44,632 bases of DNA. Source: Gammaproteobacteria bacterium. Its GTDB lineage: Bacteria > Pseudomonadota > Gammaproteobacteria > JAADHQ01. The notes beneath the pieces are model-generated. The model saw nothing but the letters and a program-made list of their open reading frames with translations, did not search any database and was not told the origin of the DNA. Shown piece after piece: positions 22,202 to 31,232 of this stretch. The stretch is taken from contig DRJK01000027.1 in assembly GCA_011052215.1 (NCBI GenBank), positions 1 through 44,632 of the forward strand. The letters run 5' to 3'. Position 1 is the stretch's first letter. Every line of letters starts with the position of its first letter. The position numbers and the translations under genes are program-made.

Positions 22202-24940
22202 ATGAAAGCGATAAAAATTCCATTGAAAGTATTTCTGTTGACGTTGTCAGTAACCATTCTGATGCTGGGCATAGCGGTGGGATTGCTGGTGTGGAAGGAT
22301 TACCAGTCGGCTGAATTTAATTTCAGAAAAGAGTCAGGTAGAATTCATGAGACATTATCACGAAATATTATTAACATTGATTCTGTATTAAGTGGTTTTG
22401 CTGCTTTACATAATGCCATAGAGCTGGTTGATGCTGACCAGTTTTCACAGTATGCACGACATATTCTGAAACATTATCCACTTATTTATTCAATCAAGCT
22501 TCTTGGTAAGGTGGAAAAAAACTTCAGGGAGCAGTTTACCGAGAAAATACGTGAAGAAGGATTTCCGACATTTGAAATAAAGGAAGGAAAACGGAGTGAT
22601 CCTTCAGGCTGGAAGCTGGCTACTTCACGGCCTGTGTATTTCCCAATTACGGCTATTGAGCCGATGTTACCAAGCAGAATAGCGGAAATAGGTTTCGACC
22701 TGAATTCAGATGTAAAGTATCGAGATGTAATCAGATCGGCCATTGAGTCGGGTAATGCATCCTCAGTCTCAACCTATTTACCGGGTAGAGGTGATGGTTA
22801 TATGGTTTTTATGCCTATTTATGCAGGCCGCATACCGCCAGAGAACACTTATGACAGAAAGTCACAGATTCTTTATCTGATTTCAGTGGAGATATTGGCC
22901 AGGGATTTGTTGGCAGGGGTAAAAATTACACCAGGCTTCAATGTTGTTATCTACAAAAAAAATGAGAAACTGCGTGGTTTGAACCGGATAATTCATTTAT
23001 TCCATAATAAAAATATAAAAGAAGGTAAACCTGAAAAAGATGAGTTCAGGTATGACAAGGTTGTTAACATAAATGGTCAGTCAATTCTGCTCTCAATTTC
23101 TTATCCTGTAAGCTATGAGATATTTGGCTCAAAAAAAATAGTTACGACATTCCTGATTTGGGGTGCTTTTGTAATACTTATTCTCTATATATTCAACACA
23201 CATTATGCGAGGCTGGCAGAACGTGAAGAATCACTGTATGCATGGCAGCGGGAGAAGGAGCGGGCCGACGTTACATTGCATTCACTTGCGGACGCAGTTA
23301 TAACAACAAATCTTAATGGTGTTGTTGAATACATGAATCCGGTCGCAGAGAGGCTGACTGGCTGGAAGGCAGCTGATGCGAAAGGCCATGGTATTGAAGA
23401 TGTATTTGTTCTGGTCGATGAGGCAAGCGAAAAGAAAATAACCAGTCCGGCCATCGAGTGTATACAGCGTGGTGTCATGAAGAAATCGGATGCAGATATT
23501 TCGCTTGTCCAAAAAGATGGTGAGTATTGTTCTGTCGATTATTCTATCGCTCCTATGTATGGAAACCAGAATATGGTGTTGGGTGCAGTTCTTATTTTTC
23601 AGGATGTAGGTGCATCACGCATGATGTCAAAGTTACTTGAATACCAGGCAACACATGATGACCTGACTGGCCTTTATAACAGGAGAGAATTTGAGAAGAG
23701 GATGTCCAGGGCGATGGAAAGGGCGTTCAAGCATAATGATCACTACATCCTGATGTACATGGATCTTGATCAGTTTAAGGTAATCAATGATACCTGTGGT
23801 CATGTGGCGGGGGATGTGGTGCTGAGACAAATTACAGAGCTGACCAAACCCCATTTGATGAGCAGAGAGATCATGGCGCGGCTGGGCGGTGATGAATTTG
23901 GTTTGCTACTGGAGGGATATTCACTGAAAGAAGCAAATAAACTTGCAAACAAACTTCTGAAGACAATCCGGAAATACCGCTTCCAGTGGACCGACAAGAT
24001 ATTCGAGATTGGTGTGAGTATCGGGATTGTTGACATTGATTCTGATATGCAGTCAATCAGTAATGTCATGAGCTATGCCGATGCGGCTTGCTACATGGCA
24101 AAAGAAATGGGCGGTAACCATATCCAGGTTTATCAGATGGATGATGATGATTACAAGCATCGGAAAGATCAGATGAACTGGGTACAGCGTATTACCCAGG
24201 CATTTACTGATAACAGGTTTATTTTGTATGCCCAGAAAATTGTTCCATTGCAGGTAGCATCTGATGAAGAGCATTACGAGATTTTGATGAGAATGATTGA
24301 TGACAATGGAGATATCATTGTACCACAGGATTATATTATTGCTGCCGAGCGGTACAGGACGATGAAAGACATTGACAGGTGGGTTATACGTAATTCCTTT
24401 ATTAAAATTAACAAGTACCTTGGCCTTATGAGCGGAGACCCGTCCCTGCCCGTAAAAATGTTTTCCATTAATATTTCAGGTCAGACCTTGAGCAGTCAAA
24501 AGGAACTTGAGTATGTAAGGGAACAATTGCTGGAGTACACGGGGATCAGTCAATATATTATTTTTGAAATAACGGAAACCGCTGCCATCTCCAATCTTGT
24601 CAGTGCCCAGAAGTTTATCGATGAATTCAGGGGAATGGGGGTTAGATTCTCACTTGACGATTTCGGCACGGGTGTAAGTTCATTTAATTATCTTAAAAAT
24701 CTGAAAGTTGACTACCTTAAAATAGATGGAGGCTTTGTCAGGGAGATGATGGAAGATACTGTCGACTATGCTATGGTCAAGTCGATTGCACATATAGGCA
24801 GTGTTATGGGAATAAAAACAATTGCGGAGCATGCCGAAAAAGAGATTATATGTGATAATTTACGTGAAATGGGTGTTGACTATGCGCAAGGGTTCTATCT
24901 GCATGAACCTGAGGACCTGAAAAATATAATCAGTTCGTAG
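22202..24940 (+). CDS. CHASE-PAS-GGDEF-EAL c-di-GMP signalling protein
   Basis: A 912-residue inner-membrane protein. It has a first membrane segment at about 10-32, a periplasmic CHASE-like domain at about 70-290, a second membrane segment at about 315-335 (VTTFLIWGAFVILILYIF), a PAS domain (LADAVITTNLNGVVEYMNP), GGDEF and EAL. The cyclase motif is intact (RLGGDEFG) but the RxxD inhibitory site is absent. The EAL motif reads EIL, while other catalytic positions are kept: INISGQ, FEITETA, DDFGTG, YLKIDG, IAEHAE, YAQGF. Both activities are possible. The ATG at 22202 has AGGA six bases before it and is preferred to 22196. Confidence 0.92.
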   Translation: MKAIKIPLKVFLLTLSVTILMLGIAVGLLVWKDYQSAEFNFRKESGRIHETLSRNIINIDSVLSGFAALHNAIELVDADQFSQYARHILKHYPLIYSIKLLGKVEKNFREQFTEKIREEGFPTFEIKEGKRSDPSGWKLATSRPVYFPITAIEPMLPSRIAEIGFDLNSDVKYRDVIRSAIESGNASSVSTYLPGRGDGYMVFMPIYAGRIPPENTYDRKSQILYLISVEILARDLLAGVKITPGFNVVIYKKNEKLRGLNRIIHLFHNKNIKEGKPEKDEFRYDKVVNINGQSILLSISYPVSYEIFGSKKIVTTFLIWGAFVILILYIFNTHYARLAEREESLYAWQREKERADVTLHSLADAVITTNLNGVVEYMNPVAERLTGWKAADAKGHGIEDVFVLVDEASEKKITSPAIECIQRGVMKKSDADISLVQKDGEYCSVDYSIAPMYGNQNMVLGAVLIFQDVGASRMMSKLLEYQATHDDLTGLYNRREFEKRMSRAMERAFKHNDHYILMYMDLDQFKVINDTCGHVAGDVVLRQITELTKPHLMSREIMARLGGDEFGLLLEGYSLKEANKLANKLLKTIRKYRFQWTDKIFEIGVSIGIVDIDSDMQSISNVMSYADAACYMAKEMGGNHIQVYQMDDDDYKHRKDQMNWVQRITQAFTDNRFILYAQKIVPLQVASDEEHYEILMRMIDDNGDIIVPQDYIIAAERYRTMKDIDRWVIRNSFIKINKYLGLMSGDPSLPVKMFSINISGQTLSSQKELEYVREQLLEYTGISQYIIFEITETAAISNLVSAQKFIDEFRGMGVRFSLDDFGTGVSSFNYLKNLKVDYLKIDGGFVREMMEDTVDYAMVKSIAHIGSVMGIKTIAEHAEKEIICDNLREMGVDYAQGFYLHEPEDLKNIISS

Positions 24941-25045
24941 ATGTCAACAAAGCAATGCATGCCATGGGAGCGGCTTTGTACATAGAATCTTCCACTCCCA
25001 CAATGATAAAAATTTTCCCTGGACAGAAAACAGTTGTTCACTTTT

Positions 25046-25348
25046 TTAACAGGGAAAAACCTTTTTAAATGGCTTGACTGTAACTGATTCAAATACGCCA
25101 TGAGTTGCATATGGGTCGTTATTTGCCCATTCGGTGGCATCCGCCAGTGAGTTGAATTCTGCCACGATCAGGCTGCCGCTGAACCCGGCTTCGCCAGGTT
25201 CTTCTGCATCAATAACCGGGAATGGCCCGGCGATGAGCAGTCTGCCTTCATCCTGTAGTTGTTTCAGGCGTTCAATATGTGATTCCCTCACTGACAGACG
25301 TTTCTCCAGGCTATTCTGACCATCCTGCCCGATTATTGAATAGAGCAT
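25046..25348 (-). CDS. yciI: YciI family protein
   Basis: A 100-residue protein of the YciI/YCII (dimeric alpha-beta barrel) family. It starts [31 protein letters not shown] with RLLIAGPFP, then [22 protein letters not shown], the family's conserved D-P-Y/F-x-x-x-G-V block. Function is not firmly known; enzyme-like active-site His/Asp residues have been noted in the family. It lies three bases after yciB on the same strand. Confidence 0.9.
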   Translation of the reverse strand: MLYSIIGQDGQNSLEKRLSVRESHIERLKQLQDEGRLLIAGPFPVIDAEEPGEAGFSGSLIVAEFNSLADATEWANNDPYATHGVFESVTVKPFKKVFPC

Positions 25349-25351
25349 CGT

Positions 25352-25924
25352 TTACTCCTCGTCTGGTGTTTCTTCGTTTGTTATATGACGGGACAGAAAA
25401 ACCCCCTGGATAACAACGAACAGGAAGGTAAGGCCAAGTAAACCGTATACTTTAAATCCGACCCAGGTTTCTTCATCGAAATTTCTGAATACATAGACAT
25501 TCAGAAATCCCATGCCGATAAAAAATAAGGCCCAGCTGGAATTCAGGCGGCCCCAGATATTTTTTGGTACAGTGATGGCGCTCGACATCATCCTTTCTAC
25601 GATCGTTTTTTCACCAATAAAATGGCTCGAGAGGAAGGCAAGACCAAATAGCCAGTTAACGACACTGACTTTCCACTTTATATAGATGGGATCATGCAAG
25701 AGTATGGTCGCGCCGCCAAATATTGTTACCAGTACAACGGTGATGACATGCATTTTTTCTATTTTGTTATGTCTTATCCAGTTGTAGGCAAGCTGGATAA
25801 TGGTGGCGACAATAATTGCCCCCGTTGCTGCAAAAATTGCATCTTCACTATCAAAATAGGCCTTGTAAATCTGGTATACGGCATAGAAGGAAATGAGTGG
25901 GAAAAAATCAAATAAAAATTTCAT
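25352..25924 (-). CDS. yciB: Inner membrane protein YciB (septation protein A family)
   Basis: A 190-residue polytopic membrane protein with five or six hydrophobic segments. It opens MKFLFDFFPLISFYAVYQIY, the diagnostic KFLFDFFP start, and contains ATILLHDPIYIKWKVSVVNWLFG and FKVYGLLGLTFLFVVIQG. Members affect cell-envelope synthesis and division; the exact role is unsettled. It forms an operon with yciI. Confidence 0.93.
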   Translation of the reverse strand: MKFLFDFFPLISFYAVYQIYKAYFDSEDAIFAATGAIIVATIIQLAYNWIRHNKIEKMHVITVVLVTIFGGATILLHDPIYIKWKVSVVNWLFGLAFLSSHFIGEKTIVERMMSSAITVPKNIWGRLNSSWALFFIGMGFLNVYVFRNFDEETWVGFKVYGLLGLTFLFVVIQGVFLSRHITNEETPDEE

Positions 25925-26107
25925 AATTAAGGGTCTTGTAAATATTATTTTTGGTGTATTAAGGGTATAATCAGCGCCACTTCATTTCGGGCTTGTTTAT
26001 TGCTAGAGCCATTCTATCATTAAATCAGGTGTTACAAACGATAAAACCCTGGCCGGATGCAATCATTCGGTTACGGGTCTTATATTACAGCCAGTTTAAC
26101 ATTATAT

Positions 26108-26935
26108 ATGCAATACGATTTACATACTCATTCCACTGTTTCAGATGGCACCATGACCCCGACCGAGCTGGTTCAGCATGCCGGTAAAAATGGCGTGGAT
26201 GTGCTTGCGTTAACTGACCACGATTCAACCGGCGGGATTAACGAGGCCATGGATGCCGCCAGGGCAACAGGAATATCGCTGATTGGTGGGGTTGAGATAT
26301 CAGTAAAATGGGAGCGTATGACTGTCCATATTCTCGGGTTGGACATTGATCCCGGTGGCGCAACCTTACAGGAAGGCCTGGCCAGGCTGAGGGTATCCCG
26401 TCAATGGAGGGCGGAGGAAATTGGCAGAAAACTGGATAAAGCGGGGTTTCAAAATGCCTATGAGGGTGCAAAAAAATATGCCAGCGGGCAGTTGATCGGC
26501 AGGGCGCATTTTGCCCGGTATATTGTTGAATGCGGGAAGGCATCAACGGTTTCCGATGTGTTCAGGAAATACCTTGTTAAAAACAAACCCGGGCATGTAA
26601 CAGGACAATGGGCCACTCTTGAAGACGCGGTAGGGTGGATCACGGATGCCGGTGGTTATGCTGTTATTGCTCACCCGGGCCGCTACAAGATGTCGGCAAC
26701 CAAATTCCGTCGGTTTATAGAGCAATTCAGGGAAAATGGCGGTGTGGGTATTGAGGTTGTCTCCGGCAGCCATAGCCCGAGTGACCGGCATAATATGGCC
26801 CAGTATGCCAAGCGCTACGGGTTATATGCATCCCAGGGTTCGGATTACCATGGCCCTGAAAATCCCTGGATAGAGATCGGGCGTCTTCAGGATCTTCCTG
26901 AAGGTTGCAAGCCGGTCTGGGCACTCTGGTCATAA
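26108..26935 (+). CDS. rnm: PHP-domain 5'-nucleotidase/exonuclease, RNase AM (YciV/TrpH)
   Basis: A 276-residue PHP phosphoesterase. Metal ligands are seen in MQYDLHTHSTVSDGTMTP (His6, His8, Asp13), LALTDHDS, GGVEIS, and late SDYH. Characterised RNase AM trims 5' ends of rRNA and hydrolyses nucleoside 3',5'-bisphosphates. Family N-termini begin right at xYDLHxHS, so the ATG at 26108 is chosen although the frame opens at 26057. It overlaps no gene and is followed after five bases by yciO, the E. coli order too. Confidence 0.92.
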   Translation: MQYDLHTHSTVSDGTMTPTELVQHAGKNGVDVLALTDHDSTGGINEAMDAARATGISLIGGVEISVKWERMTVHILGLDIDPGGATLQEGLARLRVSRQWRAEEIGRKLDKAGFQNAYEGAKKYASGQLIGRAHFARYIVECGKASTVSDVFRKYLVKNKPGHVTGQWATLEDAVGWITDAGGYAVIAHPGRYKMSATKFRRFIEQFRENGGVGIEVVSGSHSPSDRHNMAQYAKRYGLYASQGSDYHGPENPWIEIGRLQDLPEGCKPVWALWS

Positions 26936-26940
26936 TCGCA

Positions 26941-27561
26941 ATGAGCCAATTTTTCCAGGTCCATCCCGATAACCCGCAGTTACGCCTGATACGCAGCAGT
27001 GTTGAAATACTGGGGCAAGGGGGAGTGATTGTCTATCCAACAGACTCCAGTTATGCCATCGGGTGCCTGATAGGGGATAAGGCCGCGATGGACAGGATAA
27101 GGAAAATTCGACAATTGACCAAAAACCATAATTTCACCCTGGTGTGCAGGGATTTATCCGAGATTTCCAAATATGCAAAGGTTGATAACAGCGCATACAG
27201 GATAATCCGCAAGCTTGCCCCGGGTCCTTATACGTTTATTTTCAAGGCAACGCATGGTGTCCCGAAAAGATTACAGCATCCGAAGAAAAAAACGATTGGT
27301 ATTCGTGTCCCGAATAATCCGATAGTAGATGCCCTGTTGAATGAGCTGGGTGAGCCGATAATGAGTTCAACGTTGATTTTACCGGGCGAGGGACTTCCGA
27401 TGAACGATCCATTTGAGATACGAGAGCGTATGCAGCATGATGTAGACCTTGTAATTGACGGGGGGCATTGCGGGCTGGAGGCAACGTCCGTTATTGATTT
27501 CCTTGATGATACCCCACATGTTACAAGGGCAGGATGCGGTGATGTTTTCATGTTTAGCTAG
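26941..27561 (+). CDS. yciO: YciO, YrdC/Sua5-domain protein
   Basis: This 206-residue YrdC-fold protein is strongly reminiscent of E. coli YciO. It starts MSQFFQVHPDNPQLRLI and has GGVIVYPTDSSYAIGC, KIRQLTKNHNFTLVCRDLSEIS, GPYTFIFKA, IGIRVPNNP and a C-terminal VTRAGCGDV. It is related to the TsaC threonylcarbamoyl-AMP synthase, but YciO has much weaker activity in that reaction and its role is debated. The start ATG matches the family exactly. Confidence 0.95.
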   Translation: MSQFFQVHPDNPQLRLIRSSVEILGQGGVIVYPTDSSYAIGCLIGDKAAMDRIRKIRQLTKNHNFTLVCRDLSEISKYAKVDNSAYRIIRKLAPGPYTFIFKATHGVPKRLQHPKKKTIGIRVPNNPIVDALLNELGEPIMSSTLILPGEGLPMNDPFEIRERMQHDVDLVIDGGHCGLEATSVIDFLDDTPHVTRAGCGDVFMFS

Positions 27562-27574
27562 TGCCACCTGAATT

Positions 27575-27838
27575 GTGAATACCTTTATGTTGATATTCCT
27601 GTTTCCAGCAATTGCCGGTATGATATATGCGGGTTTTATCATTCGTGATGTTGTATTCAGCTCACAGAAAAAACCTGTTTGTAACAAGGCATTTTTTCGG
27701 GCATGGCTGAGGCATGTGCTGATCATCAAGACACCAAAGCGCCACAAGCCATTCGCTATTCTGTTTTGTGTATCACTGCTTGCCATTATCCTGATATTAT
27801 TAAATATAAATTATCACTGTTGTCCCGTTAAGCCATGA
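27575..27838 (+). CDS. Small two-TM membrane protein with a MITE-derived C-terminus
   Basis: An 87-residue protein not recognised by family. It has two hydrophobic segments (about residues 4-24, FMLIFLFPAIAGMIYAGFII; about 62-79, ILFCVSLLAIILILLNI) with a basic loop between. It starts GTG 27575, or ATG 27587. Its last seven residues (HCCPVKP) are encoded by the terminal inverted repeat of the MITE that begins at 27815. Removing the MITE and one copy of its 9-bp duplication would give the ending NINYIKQ. So the insertion replaced three residues with seven and left the protein otherwise whole. Confidence 0.6.
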   Translation: MNTFMLIFLFPAIAGMIYAGFIIRDVVFSSQKKPVCNKAFFRAWLRHVLIIKTPKRHKPFAILFCVSLLAIILILLNINYHCCPVKP

Positions 27839-28046
27839 CGAATGTAGCTGAAATGTAAGCGGCAAGTGCGTTTCGGGCCAATCTGCAATCCGGACATGAA
27901 ACCGGCAAGCCGGATCAAGACACGCAAAACATGCCATCCATGGCGGCCCGGCAGCCGCATCCGTGCGGCAGACGGTCTTGATCAGGCATAACGATTCCAT
28001 GTCCTCACATTGTCATGTGCTTCATTAAGTTAGCGGGACAGCAATG
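27815..28046 (+). mobile_element. MITE copy A, with perfect 9-bp target duplication
   Basis: A 232-bp non-autonomous element. The terminal inverted repeats are CACTGTTGTCCCGTTA (27815) and, reversed, CATTGCTGTCCCGCTA (ending 28046). It is flanked by a perfect 9-bp repeat ATAAATTAT (27806-27814, 28047-28055). The interior carries GGACATGAAACCGGCAAGCC and a second hairpin around GGCAGCCGCATCCGTGCGGCAG. It has no ORF. The right half of its long interior palindrome has diverged compared with copy B. Confidence 0.9.
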
Positions 28047-28141
28047 ATAAATTATATAAAACAATAAGATAAACAATAAACCTCTAATGATTCTCATAAA
28101 AAACCGGTACATGTTTTTACAGAATCCCGAACTTGCGAGTG

Positions 28142-28153
28142 TATAATCCGGTG
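28142..28153 (+). promoter_or_regulatory. -10 box immediately before the M50 protease gene
   Basis: TATAAT at 28142-28147 lies six bases before the ATG at 28154. As in the integron cassettes, this predicts a leaderless transcript. The -35 region (TTACAG, about 28117-28122) is weak. Confidence 0.4.
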
Positions 28154-28849
28154 ATGGAAGAACTCAGTACCCTGCAAAAAATAGCCGTCAGTATATTGCC
28201 CATATTGTTCGCCATTACTGTTCATGAAACAGCACATGGCTGGGTGGCAAGTCGTCTTGGTGATTCTACCGCAAAGATGATGGGGCGTTTGACCCTTAAC
28301 CCGATCAAGCATATTGATCTGATCGGTACAGTTTTAATACCCATCCTGACCATCGTGACGGCGGGTTTTATTTTCGGCTATGCCAAACCGGTCCCTGTCA
28401 ATTACCAGAACCTGAGGCATCCAAAAAGGGATATGGCCCTGGTGGCATTGGCAGGGCCCGTATCCAACCTGCTGATGGCCCTGTTATGGGTTATCTGGAT
28501 TCGCCTTGCCACGTTTATCCCTGATCAATACCTCTCGGCAAGCCTGTTTGCCCTGGCTACCGGGGTGATTGGTATACTGATCAATCTGGTTCTGATGATC
28601 CTCAATATGCTGCCCCTGCCGCCGCTGGATGGAGGCCGGGTATTGATCGGTGTATTACCTGAACCCTATTCAACGGTTGTCGGCAGGATAGAGCCTTACG
28701 GGTTTATAATCTTGATCCTGCTACTGGTAATGGGAGTACTGGGCAGCATAATGTGGCCGGCAATTATCTATTTTCTGGCGTGGTTTTCTGATCTTGCTGG
28801 CTTGTCAGTAGATCAACTCCGCTATATTTTGCATGTAATCGGGTTCTAA
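28154..28849 (+). CDS. Site-2 protease family (M50) membrane metalloprotease
   Basis: A 231-residue intramembrane zinc protease of the RseP/SpoIVFB-like short group, with about six membrane segments. Zinc ligands are HETAH (His24, Glu25, His28) in the first segment and the aspartate of NMLPLPPLDGGRVL in the third. There is no PDZ domain, so it is not RseP itself. Substrate unknown. The frame opens at 28133 (TTG), but the ATG at 28154 begins at the predicted transcription start and fits family N-termini. trpS follows after 21 bases. Confidence 0.88.
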   Translation: MEELSTLQKIAVSILPILFAITVHETAHGWVASRLGDSTAKMMGRLTLNPIKHIDLIGTVLIPILTIVTAGFIFGYAKPVPVNYQNLRHPKRDMALVALAGPVSNLLMALLWVIWIRLATFIPDQYLSASLFALATGVIGILINLVLMILNMLPLPPLDGGRVLIGVLPEPYSTVVGRIEPYGFIILILLLVMGVLGSIMWPAIIYFLAWFSDLAGLSVDQLRYILHVIGF

Positions 28850-28870
28850 AACCGAATCAAGGAGGTATCA

Positions 28871-30088
28871 TTGAATTCTGTCGTTACGCAACAGCGGGTA
28901 CTCTCGGGTATGCGTCCCACGGGAGGGTTACATCTGGGGCACTATCACGGGGTATTGAAAAACTGGATCAAGCTACAGCATGAATACGAGTGTTTTTTCT
29001 TTGTTGCTGACTGGCATGCATTGACCACCCATTATGAAGAGGCCTCGACGATAGACGGCCATGTGTGGGATATGGTCATAGACTGGCTGGCAGCCGGGGT
29101 CAATCCCGGCTCTGCGAAATTATTCATCCAGTCACGTGTGCCGGAACATGCAGAATTACATTTATTATTGTCAATGGTAACGCCGCTTGGATGGCTTGAG
29201 CGTGTACCGTCATATAAGGATCAGCAGGAAAAATTAAAGGAAAAAGACCTGTCTACCTATGGTTTTCTCGGTTATCCATTATTGCAGAGCGCGGATATTC
29301 TGATGTACAAGGCCGGGCTGGTACCGGTCGGAGACGATCAGGTTGCCCATGTCGAGCTGACACGTGAGGTTGCCAGACGGTTTAACCATTTATACGGTCG
29401 TGAGGCGGGTTTTGAAGAAAAGGCGGAAGCGGCGATAAAAAAAATGGGTAAAAAAAATGGCAGGCTTTACAAGTCCCTGCAAACCCGATATCGGGAAAAA
29501 GGTGATCACGATGCACTGGATACGGGCCGCGCCCTGCTGGACGCACAACAGAACCTGACAATCGGAGACAAGGAACGGCTGTTTGGTTACCTTGAGGGCA
29601 GTGGAAGGATGATCCTGGTAGAGCCTGAATCCATGCTGACCATGGCATCCAGGATGCCGGGTCTGGACGGGCAAAAGATGTCGAAATCCTATAACAACAC
29701 GATCCCCCTGAGGGAGGATCCTGCGGTGATAGAGCAAAAACTCCGTACAATGCCGACGGATCCGGCGCGCGTCAGGCGCACCGATGCCGGTAACCCGGCT
29801 AAATGTCCGGTTTGGCAGTTGCATGAAGTATACACAGATGATGAGGTCAGAAAGTGGGTCCAGGAGGGCTGTACCACGGCCGGTATTGGCTGTGTCGATT
29901 GCAAACAGCCGGTTATCGATGCCGTATTGAAGGAGCTGGAACCGATCAGGGATCGGGCAAAACAATTTATTGAGGATCCCAATACGCTACGTGCTATCAT
30001 TGCTGAAGGTTGTGAGGCGGCCAGGGATGTAGCCCGTGACACCATGGAAGAGGTCAGGGAAGCGATAGGATTATCATATAAAAATTAA
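28871..30088 (+). CDS. trpS: Tryptophanyl-tRNA synthetase (long form)
   Basis: Charges tRNA(Trp). The 405 residues are of the longer type with an insertion and an extra cysteine-rich C-terminal part. The class I motifs are GGLHLGHYHG (HIGH equivalent) and GQKMSKSYNN (KMSKS). FFFVADWHALTT, PLLQSADILMYKA and VGDDQVAHVELTR are typical TrpRS. CPVWQLHEVY and GCTTAGIGCVDCK mark the long subgroup. Translation starts at TTG 28871 behind an ideal GGAGG ribosome binding site (28861-28865). Confidence 0.95.
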   Translation: MNSVVTQQRVLSGMRPTGGLHLGHYHGVLKNWIKLQHEYECFFFVADWHALTTHYEEASTIDGHVWDMVIDWLAAGVNPGSAKLFIQSRVPEHAELHLLLSMVTPLGWLERVPSYKDQQEKLKEKDLSTYGFLGYPLLQSADILMYKAGLVPVGDDQVAHVELTREVARRFNHLYGREAGFEEKAEAAIKKMGKKNGRLYKSLQTRYREKGDHDALDTGRALLDAQQNLTIGDKERLFGYLEGSGRMILVEPESMLTMASRMPGLDGQKMSKSYNNTIPLREDPAVIEQKLRTMPTDPARVRRTDAGNPAKCPVWQLHEVYTDDEVRKWVQEGCTTAGIGCVDCKQPVIDAVLKELEPIRDRAKQFIEDPNTLRAIIAEGCEAARDVARDTMEEVREAIGLSYKN

Positions 30089-30092
30089 CTGG

Positions 30093-30259
30093 CTAGGAGT
30101 CTGTCGGATTCAGGATGAATCTACTGCGAAAAATCCATTTTGGCCAGATTTCCCGATCATTTTCGTTAAATAGGCCGGCTATTCGCCTCAAATGATCGAA
30201 AAATCTGACTCAAAATGGCTTTCTCTCACTACGATCACCTAAACCCGACAGGCCCCTAG
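30093..30259. repeat. CTAG-anchored inverted-repeat element, copy 1
   Basis: The ends CTAGGAGTCTGTCGG (30093) and CCGACAGGCCCCTAG (30259) are inverted repeats. Within them a long hairpin pairs CCATTTTGGCCAGATTT...CGATCATTTT with AAATGATCG...AAATCTGACTCAAAATGG. It has no ORF. It shares its ends, but not its middle, with the element at 38978-39125. It fills the trpS-scpA gap. Confidence 0.75.
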
Positions 30260-30299
30260 AATATTTATAAATAACATTAAATATAAAACGCAAACACTG

Positions 30300-31214
30300 A
30301 TGAGCGAAGAAGAAAAGGCAAAGCTGTCCCTGGTTCCAGGCTCCGGTATCAAACCAGACCCGGAAGAGGGCAATCCAGCTAGAGGTGTGCCGGTGCAAAA
30401 AGAGATGCCCTTTGCCGTTGTTCAGGGTGAGGCGATAACGGTACTCCCGCAGGATCTCTACATACCCCCCGACGCACTGGAAATTTTCCTGGAGGCCTTC
30501 GAAGGTCCGCTTGATCTGTTGCTTTACATGATCAAGCGCCAGAACCTCGATATACTGGATATTCCGATTGCTGAAATCACCCGGCAATATATGGAATATA
30601 TCGAGTTGATGAAGGAAATGAGGCTGGAACTGGCAGCCGAATACCTCGTTATGGCGGCCATGCTGGCAGAAATCAAATCCAGGATGTTGCTGCCCCGGGT
30701 CGTAGAATCAGATGTCGATGATAATGACCCCAGGGCTGAGCTGGTCAGGCGCTTGCAGGAATACGAGCGCTTCAAGCAGGTAGCAGAAGATATAGACAGA
30801 TTGGCCAGAATGGGGCGTGAGCTGCATCCGGTCAGGGTGAGTTTTGTTGAAAAGACTGTTGTAAAAATGGAGCCGGAAGTAGACCTGAAAGAACTGCTTC
30901 TTGCATTCAAGGATGTACTTCATCGCGCAGAATTATTTTCAAATCATCACATAAAAATGGAACCCCTGTCTGTCCGCGAAAGGATGTCTGCGGTATTGAG
31001 TTCGGTTGAAGCAGGAAAATTTACAAAATTCACATCACTGTTTGATGTACAGGAAGGGAAAATGGGCGTGGTGGTTACCTTGCTGGCCATTCTTGAGCTT
31101 ATCAAGGAGTCGTTGATTGAATTGGTACAGACGGAGCCGTTTAGCCCTATACACGTAAAAGCGGTGGCGTCCAGTGAACAGAAACCGGTGCTTGTTGAAA
31201 ACGAGTCAAATTAA
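30300..31214 (+). CDS. scpA: ScpA, kleisin subunit of condensin
   Basis: ScpA bridges the SMC heads and binds ScpB. The 304-residue protein has a disordered N-terminal extension of about 60 residues. The kleisin N-domain follows: LEIFLEAFEGPLDLLLYMIKRQNLDILDIPIAEITRQYMEYI. Then come MAAMLAEIKSRMLLP and a C-terminal winged helix (VVTLLAILELIKESLIELVQ). scpB begins 18 bases after it. It works with smc at 14565 although the genes are 12 kb apart. Confidence 0.95.
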   Translation: MSEEEKAKLSLVPGSGIKPDPEEGNPARGVPVQKEMPFAVVQGEAITVLPQDLYIPPDALEIFLEAFEGPLDLLLYMIKRQNLDILDIPIAEITRQYMEYIELMKEMRLELAAEYLVMAAMLAEIKSRMLLPRVVESDVDDNDPRAELVRRLQEYERFKQVAEDIDRLARMGRELHPVRVSFVEKTVVKMEPEVDLKELLLAFKDVLHRAELFSNHHIKMEPLSVRERMSAVLSSVEAGKFTKFTSLFDVQEGKMGVVVTLLAILELIKESLIELVQTEPFSPIHVKAVASSEQKPVLVENESN

Positions 31215-31232
31215 ATAGCAGGGTTATTGGGA

